Origin: JBBIJH01 sp037446075 | GTDB taxonomy: Bacteria; Bacteroidota; Ignavibacteria; UBA10030; JAHEZR01 | Length of the DNA stretch: 15,340 bases | Direction: 5' to 3' | Assembly: GCA_037446075.1 (NCBI GenBank) | Contig: JBBIJH010000056.1 | Span: 1-15,340, forward strand | In this document: piece by piece, positions 7,662-15,074 of the stretch | Layout: each line of letters opens with the position of its first letter | How positions within the stretch are numbered: the first letter of the stretch is position 1 | Position numbers and translations under genes: made by a program | Notes under the pieces: generated by a model | The model's database searches: none | What the model saw: only the letters and a program-made list of their open reading frames with translations | Told to the model about the DNA's origin: nothing

Positions 7662-8714
7662 GTGGCTGGGTTAGATCTGAAAACCGTCCGTTGGCATTAT
7701 CTGATTCCAATCACCTCAGTGCTCCTGTTCGTTCAGATTGGTTGCGGAACGTCAGTGTACTATGTCATCCCTCTCGAGTGGAGAAAGCCCGGTGGTCTCG
7801 ACTCCGTTATTCTGCATTACTCACCTTATCTGAGGGGAAGGACAATCTTTCTGGATCCTGGCCATGGCGGAGACGACCGGTACTCGGTCGGACCAGATGG
7901 AGAAGTTGTGGAAGCCGACGTGAACCTCTATGTTGCATTGAAGCTTCGGGAATTCCTTGAGAGGGCAGGGGTTCGAGTTCTCATGTCACGCACAAAGGAC
8001 ACGACGATTGCGCTGCTCGATCGTTCTACCATGGGTAATAACAGCGGCGCGGATCTTTTCATCTCCATTCACCACAATTCCATTGGGTCAAACGGTGATC
8101 CGTCCACGAATTACACCTCCACATACTATCACGCTGTGGAGGGGGACACTGCATACCATCCGGTGAATCAGGATATCGCGAGGTACATCCAGAGAGAACT
8201 CTCCTACATGCTGGGCAATAGCGGGCCTCTTTCGTCGTTTGATGGGACACTGTCAGATTACGCGATCTATCCCGGAAAGGGATTCTCCGTCCTGCGGAAC
8301 GCAAGGATTCCAGCCGTACTCACGGAGGCCGCCTTCTTCAGCAGCGAGTACGAAGAACGGCGCCTGAGGAAGAGGGAGTTCAATGACATCGAGGCGTGGG
8401 CCATTTTTCGGGGGCTCGGCAGATACTTTAAGGCCGGCGTTCCGAGACTCGAGCTGATTGACTCAGTCGCAGTGGGTGAAGTGCAACCATCTCTTCCGGT
8501 TCGGATTCTGGATACCGATGGGACGGACATCAAATCAATCGCTGCGAGGGTGAACGGTCGTGAAGCGGGCTACTATTTCTTACCGGATTCAAACCTCATT
8601 TTGGTGAGAATTGATAAAGAACGGATGGCAGGAGGGGACAACACACTCGAAGTCGTAGTGCAGAAGAAGAACGGGAAGGTGTCGCTACCATTTCGAAGGC
8701 GTGTATACTTCTAA
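7662..8714 (+). CDS. N-acetylmuramoyl-L-alanine amidase (Amidase_3), probable lipoprotein
   Basis: The 350-residue protein contains a full Amidase_3 zinc domain, about residues 60-250. Expected ligands and catalytic residues are present: His68 in L-D-P-G-H-G-G, Glu84 in V-V-E-A-D-V-N-L, His137 in S-I-H-H-N-S and Glu222 in L-T-E-A-A-F. A hydrophobic N-terminus (Y-L-I-P-I-T-S-V-L-L-F-V-Q-I-G-C) ends at Cys28, a loose lipobox. About 90 residues after the catalytic domain (260-350) look like an Ig-like beta domain, and there is no T9SS tail, so a periplasm-facing membrane anchor is inferred. It would remove stem peptides from MurNAc. Start is GTG 7662; the GAGG at 7646 is 12 bases away, which is long. 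It lies 27 bases after the previous gene, in the same probable operon. Confidence 0.92.
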   Translation: MAGLDLKTVRWHYLIPITSVLLFVQIGCGTSVYYVIPLEWRKPGGLDSVILHYSPYLRGRTIFLDPGHGGDDRYSVGPDGEVVEADVNLYVALKLREFLERAGVRVLMSRTKDTTIALLDRSTMGNNSGADLFISIHHNSIGSNGDPSTNYTSTYYHAVEGDTAYHPVNQDIARYIQRELSYMLGNSGPLSSFDGTLSDYAIYPGKGFSVLRNARIPAVLTEAAFFSSEYEERRLRKREFNDIEAWAIFRGLGRYFKAGVPRLELIDSVAVGEVQPSLPVRILDTDGTDIKSIAARVNGREAGYYFLPDSNLILVRIDKERMAGGDNTLEVVVQKKNGKVSLPFRRRVYF

Positions 8715-9871
8715 ATCTTGATAAAGATCTTTGCCCTGTAAAGGAACGCCATCATCAGCCACCAGAAGAGAATGTAGGAGATCGCGAAAAGCAGGGAGCC
8801 GTTCATCGGTCCAGCAATCACGGCGAAAACATTCTCGTACAGGTAAGCCCGCAGCGACATCTGCGAACCACCTGTAGTGCTGACTTTGATGAGCATAAGA
8901 ATTCTGGCGAGGATACCCGAGAGGAAAAAGACTGCGATCGCATTCATGCCGTAGACCACGAATGGCTTAGCCCACTTTGAGTAGCCTTTGACATCGATGA
9001 ACCAGTAGAATGTGGCGAGGCAAATCAAAGCCCAGCCCGCCATGAAAATACTGTAGGAACTTGTCCACAAATTCTTGTTGATCGGCAGCCACATATCGAG
9101 AATCGATCCGAGCAGAAGGCAGGCGTTTCCAGCGATGAACATCCAGGCTGTTTTTTCTTCCTTTGATCGATCTGAGCGTAGCCAGTGGCCTGTCAGGACG
9201 CCGAACAGAGTCGTGGCGATCGCGGGGAGAGTGCTCACGATTCCCTCTGGGTCGAACCCGGGGACTGGAGCACCGCTCCAAGTATGCCCCTTAAGGACGG
9301 TTGAATCCACGAACCAACATAGGCTTCCCATTGGATCGAGGACTCCAGGTCCATAGCCAGGTACGGGCACAAGTTTCACAAGAAGCCAATAGATCGCTAG
9401 GAGGGCAAAGGTCCAGATTGCCTGCCCGCGCAAATTCGTGTACAGAAAAATAATGCTGGCAAAAAGGTAACAAACTCCGATGCGTTGGAGAACTCCCGGT
9501 ATTCGGATCGTCGCAAAGGAGAAGGTATGATCAAAAAGGAGCCCGAATGGAAAGCCCGCCATGATGAGACCGAGGAGAAATAGAGTAGCTGACCTCCGAA
9601 TTGTATGGAGAAGCAGGTTCCCTCTTGAGGCACCCTGTGCAATTCTCTTGGGAAAGGAAAACGTCATCGCGACTCCGACGATCCAGAGAAAGAATGGGAA
9701 GATCCAGTCGGTAAACGTCCAGCCGTTCCATGGGGCATGTCGCAGTTGAGGATACACGTAGCTCCAGCTTCCGGGGTTATTGACGAGGATCATACCGGCG
9801 ATGGTAAAGCCTCGAAAAGCATCCAGCGAGACCAGGCGGCCGGCTGAGGGTGTACTGGTTTCGTTGCTCAT
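8711..9871 (-). CDS. HGSNAT/NagX-like DUF5009 membrane acyltransferase
   Basis: The 386-residue polytopic membrane protein (about ten hydrophobic segments) opens with R-L-V-S-L-D-A-F-R-G-F-T-I-A-G-M-I-L-V, typical of the DUF5009/DUF1624 family. R-H-A-P-W-N-G-W-T-F-T-D-W-I-F-P (His45) aligns with the region of human heparan-alpha-glucosaminide N-acetyltransferase that holds its active-site histidine. Bacterial relatives named NagX sit in N-acetylglucosamine use clusters. Here it may acetylate amino sugars during transport or salvage from peptidoglycan or other glycans; the substrate is not shown by the sequence. It is read opposite to both neighbours: convergent with the second amidase (stop codons overlap in CTAA, 8711-8714) and divergent from the NlpC/P60 gene across 213 bases. 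The start is ATG with only a weak GAAAG upstream. Confidence 0.85.
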   Translation of the reverse strand: MSNETSTPSAGRLVSLDAFRGFTIAGMILVNNPGSWSYVYPQLRHAPWNGWTFTDWIFPFFLWIVGVAMTFSFPKRIAQGASRGNLLLHTIRRSATLFLLGLIMAGFPFGLLFDHTFSFATIRIPGVLQRIGVCYLFASIIFLYTNLRGQAIWTFALLAIYWLLVKLVPVPGYGPGVLDPMGSLCWFVDSTVLKGHTWSGAPVPGFDPEGIVSTLPAIATTLFGVLTGHWLRSDRSKEEKTAWMFIAGNACLLLGSILDMWLPINKNLWTSSYSIFMAGWALICLATFYWFIDVKGYSKWAKPFVVYGMNAIAVFFLSGILARILMLIKVSTTGGSQMSLRAYLYENVFAVIAGPMNGSLLFAISYILFWWLMMAFLYRAKIFIKI

Positions 9872-10084
9872 GGGCAGGACTTTCAGTATGTTGGTCGGGA
9901 ATGTTTCGAAGGCAACAAGAAAATAACAACAACTCGCGTCAAAAGCAAAGTTTCTTGCTAGTAGGGGGAAATTTCAAACCGACTCCAGGGCTGCCGGGAA
10001 TTGAGGTGGGGAGAAGTGGCATAGCATTCCCAGGTCAAGATTTGAATACATTCCAAAGAGCTGTCATTCAATCCGGAGGTAAAC
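9872..10084. promoter_or_regulatory. Divergent intergenic region between NagX-like and NlpC/P60 genes
   Basis: Both flanking genes start here and point outward, so promoters for both must lie in these 213 bases or within gene ends. I see no convincing -35/-10 pair and no clear Bacteroidota TAnnTTTG element. A TTGACG on the minus strand (in the GCGTCAAAAG stretch near 9937-9946) is the only weak hint. GGAGG at 10075-10079, five bases before ATG 10085, is a strong Shine-Dalgarno for the plus-strand gene. Confidence 0.4.
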
Positions 10085-11323
10085 ATGAGAGCTTCATACA
10101 CTCATCCCATATGTGGCGTAACGAACAAAACCCCGCGTGTACAGTTTCTTCTCCTATTCCTGGTCCTTATGGGGCCTAAGGCATCCGCCCAGGTAAGGAG
10201 CGTAGACGGTCTACTCATGGAAGCGAGAAAGACATTTGCTCCTGACCGAAGAACAAGTGTGTTCGATGTAACGCCAATGATACGTGGAAAGGACCTCATC
10301 CTTAAGGGCGAAGTCCAGAGCGTAGAGATCAAGCGTGGCCTCATCGAGTACGTTTCAGGCAAGACAGATTATAAAATCATAGACAGTGTAATCGCGCTCC
10401 CGCATCCTATGCTCGGGGAGAAGACATACGGCATGGTCAGTGTGAGCGTCGCCAATATGAGAGCGAAGCCTTCTCATGCCGCGGAGCTGGTCACACAAGT
10501 TGTGCTTGGGACGCCGTTGCGCCTTCTAAAGAAGGAAGATGGCTGGTATTATGTACAAACACCTGAAGACTATCTCGGCTGGACGGATGATCCGATGGCG
10601 ATCTGGGATAAACAGGAATATGAGAAATGGAAAAGTGCACCGAGGCTCATCGTGACGACGGAATACGGATTCATCCGACAATCGAGGGAGCGAAGCAGCC
10701 CCGTGGTGAGCGACATTGTTGTTGGTTGCATCCTCAAACTCCGGACGGAGACAGACTCTCATTACGAGGTAGAATATCCTGACGGCCGAGTAGGTTTCTT
10801 GGACAAAGTGAGCGCACAGCCTCTCACAAAGTGGCTTTCCGGACTGAGGGAAACACCCGAGGTAGTCGTCTCGACTGCACATCGATTCATGGGCGTGCCT
10901 TATTTGTGGGGTGGGACGTCCGCGAAGGGTTTCGATTGCTCTGGGTACACGAAGACAGTCTATTTCCTCAACGGTGTCTTGCTTCCCAGAGATGCCGATC
11001 AACAAGCTCGCGTGGGTGAAACTGTCGACACAACGGATGAGTTAGAGAATCTGAAACCAGGAGACCTGATGTTTTTTGGATCGAGAGCGGAAGGGGATCG
11101 GCCAGAAAGAATCACGCATGTTGGCATTTACATCGGAGGAAAAAAGTTCATTCACTGTTCTGGCGACGTGCATATCAATAGTTTCAATCCACAAGATCCG
11201 GACTTTAGCCCCCGTCGTCGCTCTGGTTTCTTGAAATCGACGAGAATCCTTAGTGCGGGCAAATCCACGGGGGTCCGCAGACTTTCACAAGACCCATATT
11301 ATTCAAGCCATGAGCCCCAATAG
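10085..11323 (+). CDS. Exported SH3b-NlpC/P60 cysteine endopeptidase, YkfC-like
   Basis: The 412-residue protein has a signal peptide (F-L-L-L-F-L-V-L-M-G, cleavage near A-S-A-Q36), a 70-residue region of unknown fold, two bacterial SH3-like domains (about 112-175 and 187-245) and a C-terminal NlpC/P60 domain (about 258-395). The catalytic Cys285 is in G-F-D-C-S-G-Y, His345 in T-H-V-G-I-Y-I-G, and the third polar residue is probably His357 in F-I-H-C-S-G. This layout matches Bacillus YkfC, a gamma-D-glutamyl-diamino acid endopeptidase that cuts stem peptides to release L-Ala-D-Glu. The next gene is an epimerase acting on exactly that dipeptide, as in the ykf operon. There is no T9SS domain, so a periplasmic site is inferred. 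Its last 14 bases overlap the epimerase gene. Confidence 0.92.
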   Translation: MRASYTHPICGVTNKTPRVQFLLLFLVLMGPKASAQVRSVDGLLMEARKTFAPDRRTSVFDVTPMIRGKDLILKGEVQSVEIKRGLIEYVSGKTDYKIIDSVIALPHPMLGEKTYGMVSVSVANMRAKPSHAAELVTQVVLGTPLRLLKKEDGWYYVQTPEDYLGWTDDPMAIWDKQEYEKWKSAPRLIVTTEYGFIRQSRERSSPVVSDIVVGCILKLRTETDSHYEVEYPDGRVGFLDKVSAQPLTKWLSGLRETPEVVVSTAHRFMGVPYLWGGTSAKGFDCSGYTKTVYFLNGVLLPRDADQQARVGETVDTTDELENLKPGDLMFFGSRAEGDRPERITHVGIYIGGKKFIHCSGDVHINSFNPQDPDFSPRRRSGFLKSTRILSAGKSTGVRRLSQDPYYSSHEPQ

Positions 11324-12434
11324 AAGAGACTTTTTGAAAGAATCGGTCGCTGCAAGTGCGGCTCTCACAATTTTTCCAGCAGACGTGCTGTCCGAGGTCG
11401 CTCGCCTAGATTTCAGCGACATCCAGTTCCGTTTCTATCCCTACACGCTGGAGCTGAAGCATGTCTTCACCCTTGCAGTCAGTTCAAGAACGACGACCCC
11501 TGTGATGATGGTGGAAGTTGAAAAAGAGGGCATCATCGGCTACGGCGAAGCGTCGATGCCTCCTTACCTTGGAGAGAGTCAGGAGACGGCACGGGCTTTC
11601 CTATCCAAAATTGATGTGATGAAGTTCGGTGATCTGTTCACTCTCGAGGACATTCTTCAGTACGTCGATGGGTTGGCATCGGGGAACAATGCCGCCAAGG
11701 CCGCGGTGGATATCGCGCTTCACGACTGGGTTGGTAAGAAGATCGGGCGCGCCTGGTATCAGCTCTGGGGGCTGAATCCGAACAAAACACCCGTGACTTC
11801 GTTTACAATTGGAATCGATACGAAGGAGATGGTCCGGACGAAGGTGAAAGAAGCCGAGGAGTATAAAGTCTTAAAAGTCAAATTAGGCCGCGAGAATGAC
11901 AAAGAGATGATCGAGACGGTGCGCGAGATGACCGACAAGCCAATTACCACGGATGTGAATCAGGGCTGGAAGGATAAAGAATTCGCTTTGAAGATGATCG
12001 AGTGGCTGGCAACGAAGGGCGTCCAGTTTGTCGAACAGCCAATGCCGAAAGAGCAGGTAGATGATCTCGCCTGGCTTAGAGAGCGCAGCCCGCTCCCTAT
12101 CATCGGTGATGAAGCCGTCGTGAGACTTTCAGACGTCCCGAAGACGATCGGCGTGTATGACGGCATCAATGTGAAGTTAATGAAATCCACAGGGATGCGA
12201 GAAGCGCACAAGATGATCACGACAGCAAGAGCTTTGGGGATGAAGGTGATGATTGGTTGCATGACGGAAACCTCTTGCGCAATCTCAGCGGCTGCACAGC
12301 TTTCTCCTTTTGTGGACTGGGCAGACCTTGACGGCAACCTGCTCATCAAAAACGATCTCTTCACTGGCGTGCAGATCGTTGATGGGAAAGTGACCTTGCC
12401 AGAAAAACCTGGCATCGGCGTTACGAAGGTGTAG
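11310..12434 (+). CDS. Dipeptide epimerase (L-Ala-D/L-Glu type), enolase superfamily, with Tat signal
   Basis: The 374-residue protein starts at ATG 11310, inside the end of the NlpC/P60 gene; GTG 11253 would bury the signal. N-R-R-D-F-L-K at residues 4-10 is a textbook twin-arginine motif followed by a short hydrophobic run. The mature part is a muconate-lactonizing/epimerase-subgroup enolase fold: K-x-K (189-191) with catalytic Lys191, metal ligands Asp215 (T-T-D-V-N), Glu242 (V-E-Q-P) and Asp267 (G-D-E), second catalytic Lys289 (N-V-K-L), and D-x-D 339-341 (A-D-L-D-G), which in Ala-Glu epimerases binds the dipeptide amino group. It would interconvert L-Ala-D-Glu and L-Ala-L-Glu from peptidoglycan. 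Export is notable, since YcjG and YkfB are cytoplasmic. No Shine-Dalgarno is seen, so translational coupling to the NlpC/P60 gene is likely. Substrate specificity could differ within the family. Confidence 0.9.
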   Translation: MSPNRRDFLKESVAASAALTIFPADVLSEVARLDFSDIQFRFYPYTLELKHVFTLAVSSRTTTPVMMVEVEKEGIIGYGEASMPPYLGESQETARAFLSKIDVMKFGDLFTLEDILQYVDGLASGNNAAKAAVDIALHDWVGKKIGRAWYQLWGLNPNKTPVTSFTIGIDTKEMVRTKVKEAEEYKVLKVKLGRENDKEMIETVREMTDKPITTDVNQGWKDKEFALKMIEWLATKGVQFVEQPMPKEQVDDLAWLRERSPLPIIGDEAVVRLSDVPKTIGVYDGINVKLMKSTGMREAHKMITTARALGMKVMIGCMTETSCAISAAAQLSPFVDWADLDGNLLIKNDLFTGVQIVDGKVTLPEKPGIGVTKV

Positions 12435-12456
12435 CATTGTCATTGCGCAGGACAGA

Positions 12457-12488
12457 AGCCTCGGCGTCACCCGTCGGGGCTTTCTTTT
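12457..12488 (+). terminator. Rho-independent terminator after the dipeptide epimerase gene
   Basis: AGCCTCGGCG (12457-12466) pairs with CGTCGGGGCT (12472-12481) over ten positions with two G-T pairs, around a TCACC loop. TTCTTTT follows at 12482-12488. It begins 23 bases after the epimerase stop codon and closes the NlpC/P60-epimerase operon. Confidence 0.88.
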
Positions 12489-12673
12489 CCATTACCTATT
12501 GTGCACGAGTCCGTGAGGCCCTCTTCGCAAGATTGAGAAGGTTCCTCTCTCCGGATTCCAGAATCAAGCGGAAATGGGCGGTTCTATACCTATTTTCTTG
12601 GCATGATATTAGAAGGATTTATCAGGACGAAGGAGCAGGTTTGTCGCGCTGAAACTCTTTATTCTCCATCACT

Positions 12674-13732
12674 GTGACCTATTACCGTATTCTTGCTGTT
12701 AACCCCGGCTCAACTTCGACCAAGGTTGCTATCTTTGCAGACGCTGAGCAAGCGGAAGGGGAAACGCTGCGTCATGGCTCTGAGGAACTCGCGAAGTTCG
12801 GGACTATCTGGGATCAATTCGAGTTTCGTTTGGCCCTCTGCAGACGCTGGGCGAAGAATCGTGCGACCAAACTTGATGCTGTTGTGGGGCGTGGGGGATT
12901 ACTCCGGCCGGTTACAGGCGGGACTTATTGCGTGAACGAAAAGATGATCGCGGACGCGCGGGCAAATCTTCAGGGAGAGCATGCAGCGAACCTCGGATGC
13001 GCATTGGCAAAGGAACTTGCACAAGATTTCGGATGTCCAGCCTTCATTGTCGATCCTGTCTCCGTTGACGAGTTAGAGCCGCTGGCGAGATACTCCGGCC
13101 ACCCGCTGATTGAAAGGCGGAGCCTCTCCCATGCACTTAGTATTCATGCTTGCGCGAGAAAGGCAGCCAAGGAATTGGAGATCCCGCTGGAATCCTCTGC
13201 GTTTGTAATTGCGCATCTCGGTGGTGGTATCTCAGTTGCTGCAGTTCTAGGCGGTAGAATCATCGACGTGAATGACGCATCAAGCGACGGCCCCTTCGGT
13301 CCCGAGCGGACGGGGGGACTTCCGCTACAGCAGTTCATCTCACTGTGTTTTTCAGGAAAGTATGATGAACGCGAGGTGAGCGGATTCGTGATGGGGAAGG
13401 GAGGATTGGTCGCATACCTCGGAACGAATTCCTTACAGGAAGTAGAGCAACGGGTCGAACAAGGGGAAGAGTACGCACGCGAAGTGTTCGAGGCAATGGC
13501 CTATCAGATCGCTAAAGAGATCGGTGCAATGGCGACGGTCCTGAAGGGAGGCATCCATGCGATCATCTTCACGGGAGGCTTGGCCAGCTCGCAGCGGCTG
13601 GTCAGCCTGGTGACTGAGCGGGTACAGTACCTGGGCCCCTCACTCGTATACGAGGAGGAAAATGAGATGTCGGCACTCGCCCTCGGGGCATTGAGGGTGC
13701 TACGGGGCGAAGAGGAAGCTCGGATTTATTAG
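12674..13732 (+). CDS. buk: Butyrate kinase
   Basis: The 352-residue protein has the length and motifs of butyrate kinase in the acetate kinase/ASKHA fold: the N-terminal phosphate loop A-V-N-P-G-S-T-S-T-K (residues 8-17), V-G-R-G-G-L-L-R-P near 71, H-L-G-G-G-I-S-V-A-A at 181-190, P-E-R-T-G-G-L-P near 210 and a late I-F-T-G-G-L-A. It makes ATP from butyryl-phosphate (or branched acyl-phosphates) in the cytoplasm. GTG 12674 is the only sensible start, because an in-frame stop lies at 12650-12652 and the protein matches the family from there; no good Shine-Dalgarno is seen close by. The partner ptb lies downstream after a 406-base gap. The preceding terminator and 185 further bases suggest its own promoter, which I could not identify. 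Confidence 0.95.
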   Translation: MTYYRILAVNPGSTSTKVAIFADAEQAEGETLRHGSEELAKFGTIWDQFEFRLALCRRWAKNRATKLDAVVGRGGLLRPVTGGTYCVNEKMIADARANLQGEHAANLGCALAKELAQDFGCPAFIVDPVSVDELEPLARYSGHPLIERRSLSHALSIHACARKAAKELEIPLESSAFVIAHLGGGISVAAVLGGRIIDVNDASSDGPFGPERTGGLPLQQFISLCFSGKYDEREVSGFVMGKGGLVAYLGTNSLQEVEQRVEQGEEYAREVFEAMAYQIAKEIGAMATVLKGGIHAIIFTGGLASSQRLVSLVTERVQYLGPSLVYEEENEMSALALGALRVLRGEEEARIY

Positions 13733-14138
13733 TTCTCCATGAAAAAGTCCTAAGAACGCAGGTGAAAGAACACTTCGCAGAGTTCTACAGAGACTATACG
13801 GACCACATAGAATTTCGAGCTGGAATTTCTTGATTTTTTCTCCGTGTTTGTCTTTGCGCCCTCTGTGCGTGCCTGTGTGATTTTTTCCAGTGGGAACTTA
13901 CCAATCTCCTGGGATGAGGATGTCTGCAGAAGAAAGATTTTTCAACGGCGAATCATCGCACTGCCGATCGAAGAAGATCTTGGCGTACATTCAGGCTTGC
14001 GTGCTGAAGCCCCGACTCCCAGTGACGCGGGTGTCTGGATTGGTGTTCATCGGCGGTTGCTCTTTTTTTGCTTGTCCGTCTTGAATTTTCCGACGTTGTC
14101 TCAAGACAGTCGGCTGTACCTCGTTAGGAACAACAGAA
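13733..14138. other. 406-base intergenic gap between buk and ptb
   Basis: This stretch holds no convincing gene. A 104-codon frame from 13844 has low-complexity, Cys/Arg-rich composition and overlaps the ptb start, so I regard it as chance. The left part holds a decayed inverted repeat (13776-13867). The right part shows no recognisable promoter, RNA or terminator until the AGGAA Shine-Dalgarno of ptb at 14126-14130. Such a gap between genes normally cotranscribed suggests an insertion or separate control of ptb. Confidence 0.6.
13776..13867. repeat. Decayed inverted repeat with 27-base arms
   Basis: The left arm 13776-13802 (starting CGCAGAG, ending ATACGGA) and the right arm 13841-13867 (starting TCCGTG, ending CTCTGTG) are imperfectly reverse-complementary: CGCAGAG pairs with CTCTGTG and ACGGA with TCCGT, with mismatches and a one-base shift in between. 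A 38-base AT-rich centre with a T-run (13834-13839) separates them. It resembles, from memory, a CTCCGTG...CTCTGTG intergenic repeat seen in varied bacterial genomes. Confidence 0.5.
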
Positions 14139-15062
14139 ATGATTCACAACTTCCATGAACTATTAGCGTTTGCGAGGACGTTGGGTCCGAAGCGCGTAGC
14201 GATCGTCTTTCCCAACAATGCCGAGACGTTTTCTGCGGCTGCACAGAGCAAAGAGCAAGGGCTTGCCGATATTCTTTTCATTGGGGACGAGAAGACGATC
14301 TGCGAAGGGCTAGTGGAACTCAAGTTGAACGAAGATGATTATGGAATTCTTCCCGCAAAGAATATCACGGAAGCGCTGAGGTACGCCGTCGAGGAAGCCA
14401 GAGAAGGTAATGTAGACATCTTGATGAAGGGCGGCGTGGATACTGCCACGATGATGAAAGCGGTTCTCGACGCCGAATCGGGTCTAAGGACGGGAAGAAT
14501 CCTGAGCGACATCTTCATCCTTGAGTATCCGGAACGGGATCCGAACAAATTCGTCATGATTACAGACGGCGGAATGACCCTTGCACCAGACCTGAGGAAC
14601 AAAATTGAGTTGATCAACAATGCGGTGGAGGTTGCGCACGCGCTCGGAAACTTGAACCCGAAAGTGGCGGTCCTCTCAGCTACGGAATTTGTTCTGCCGA
14701 ATCTTCCCTCAACCCTTGACGCAGCGGCGCTTGCAAAGATGAACGAACGAGGACAAATTCGCGGCTGCATCGTGGACGGCCCGTTCGCCCTCGACACAGC
14801 GATCTCGCCCGAGGCAGTCATGGAGAAGCGAATCGTTTCCCCTGTGGCTGGCAAGGCCGAAATCTTGATCGCTGCAAATATCGAATCCGCCAATAGCCTG
14901 GCAAAGAGCACGACCTACTTCGCCGGATTGCCCCTTGCGCATGTGATTGTCGGGGGTCGTGTGCCCATCCTCATCCCGTCTCGTGCGGACAAGGCAGAAG
15001 CCAAACTGCACTCGGTCGCACTTGGCGTAATCATGAGCGCTTATATTGCAAAACATGTCTGA
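14139..15062 (+). CDS. ptb: Phosphate butyryltransferase
   Basis: The 307-residue protein matches the PTA/PTB acyltransferase family at its usual length for Ptb (about 300, without the extra domains of long Pta). Visible markers are A-D-I-L-F-I-G-D-E near 44, D-I-L-M-K-G-G-V-D-T near 95, F-V-M-I-T-D-G-G-M near 140, G-C-I-V-D-G-P-F-A-L-D near 208 and P-I-L-I-P-S-R-A-D-K near 278. It exchanges CoA for phosphate on butyryl-CoA or branched acyl-CoA, giving the substrate for butyrate kinase. AGGAA lies eight bases before the ATG. The D-G-P-F-A-L-D-x-A-I motif is typical of Ptb and enoyl-CoA-type family members rather than Pta. The next gene starts 12 bases downstream, so ptb and the transhydrogenase gene are probably cotranscribed. 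Confidence 0.94.
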   Translation: MIHNFHELLAFARTLGPKRVAIVFPNNAETFSAAAQSKEQGLADILFIGDEKTICEGLVELKLNEDDYGILPAKNITEALRYAVEEAREGNVDILMKGGVDTATMMKAVLDAESGLRTGRILSDIFILEYPERDPNKFVMITDGGMTLAPDLRNKIELINNAVEVAHALGNLNPKVAVLSATEFVLPNLPSTLDAAALAKMNERGQIRGCIVDGPFALDTAISPEAVMEKRIVSPVAGKAEILIAANIESANSLAKSTTYFAGLPLAHVIVGGRVPILIPSRADKAEAKLHSVALGVIMSAYIAKHV

Positions 15063-15074
15063 AGGAGAAGCCCA

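Noticed and set aside
11253..11309. GTG start extending the epimerase upstream
   Set aside because: It would place 19 residues before the twin-arginine motif and lengthen the overlap with the NlpC/P60 gene; ATG 11310 gives a normal Tat signal.
12598..12620. Possible sigma-54-like TGGCAT element upstream of buk
   Set aside because: The matching TTGCA-type -12 element at the right spacing is absent.
12437..12652. 71-codon plus-strand frame after the epimerase gene
   Set aside because: It runs through the terminator hairpin, has no Shine-Dalgarno and no recognisable protein features.
13844..14158. 104-codon plus-strand frame between buk and ptb
   Set aside because: It starts inside the inverted repeat, overlaps the ptb start and has unlikely composition.
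14339..14911. 190-codon minus-strand frame opposite ptb
   Set aside because: It lies wholly antisense to a clear ptb gene and its sequence is a shadow of that gene's codons.
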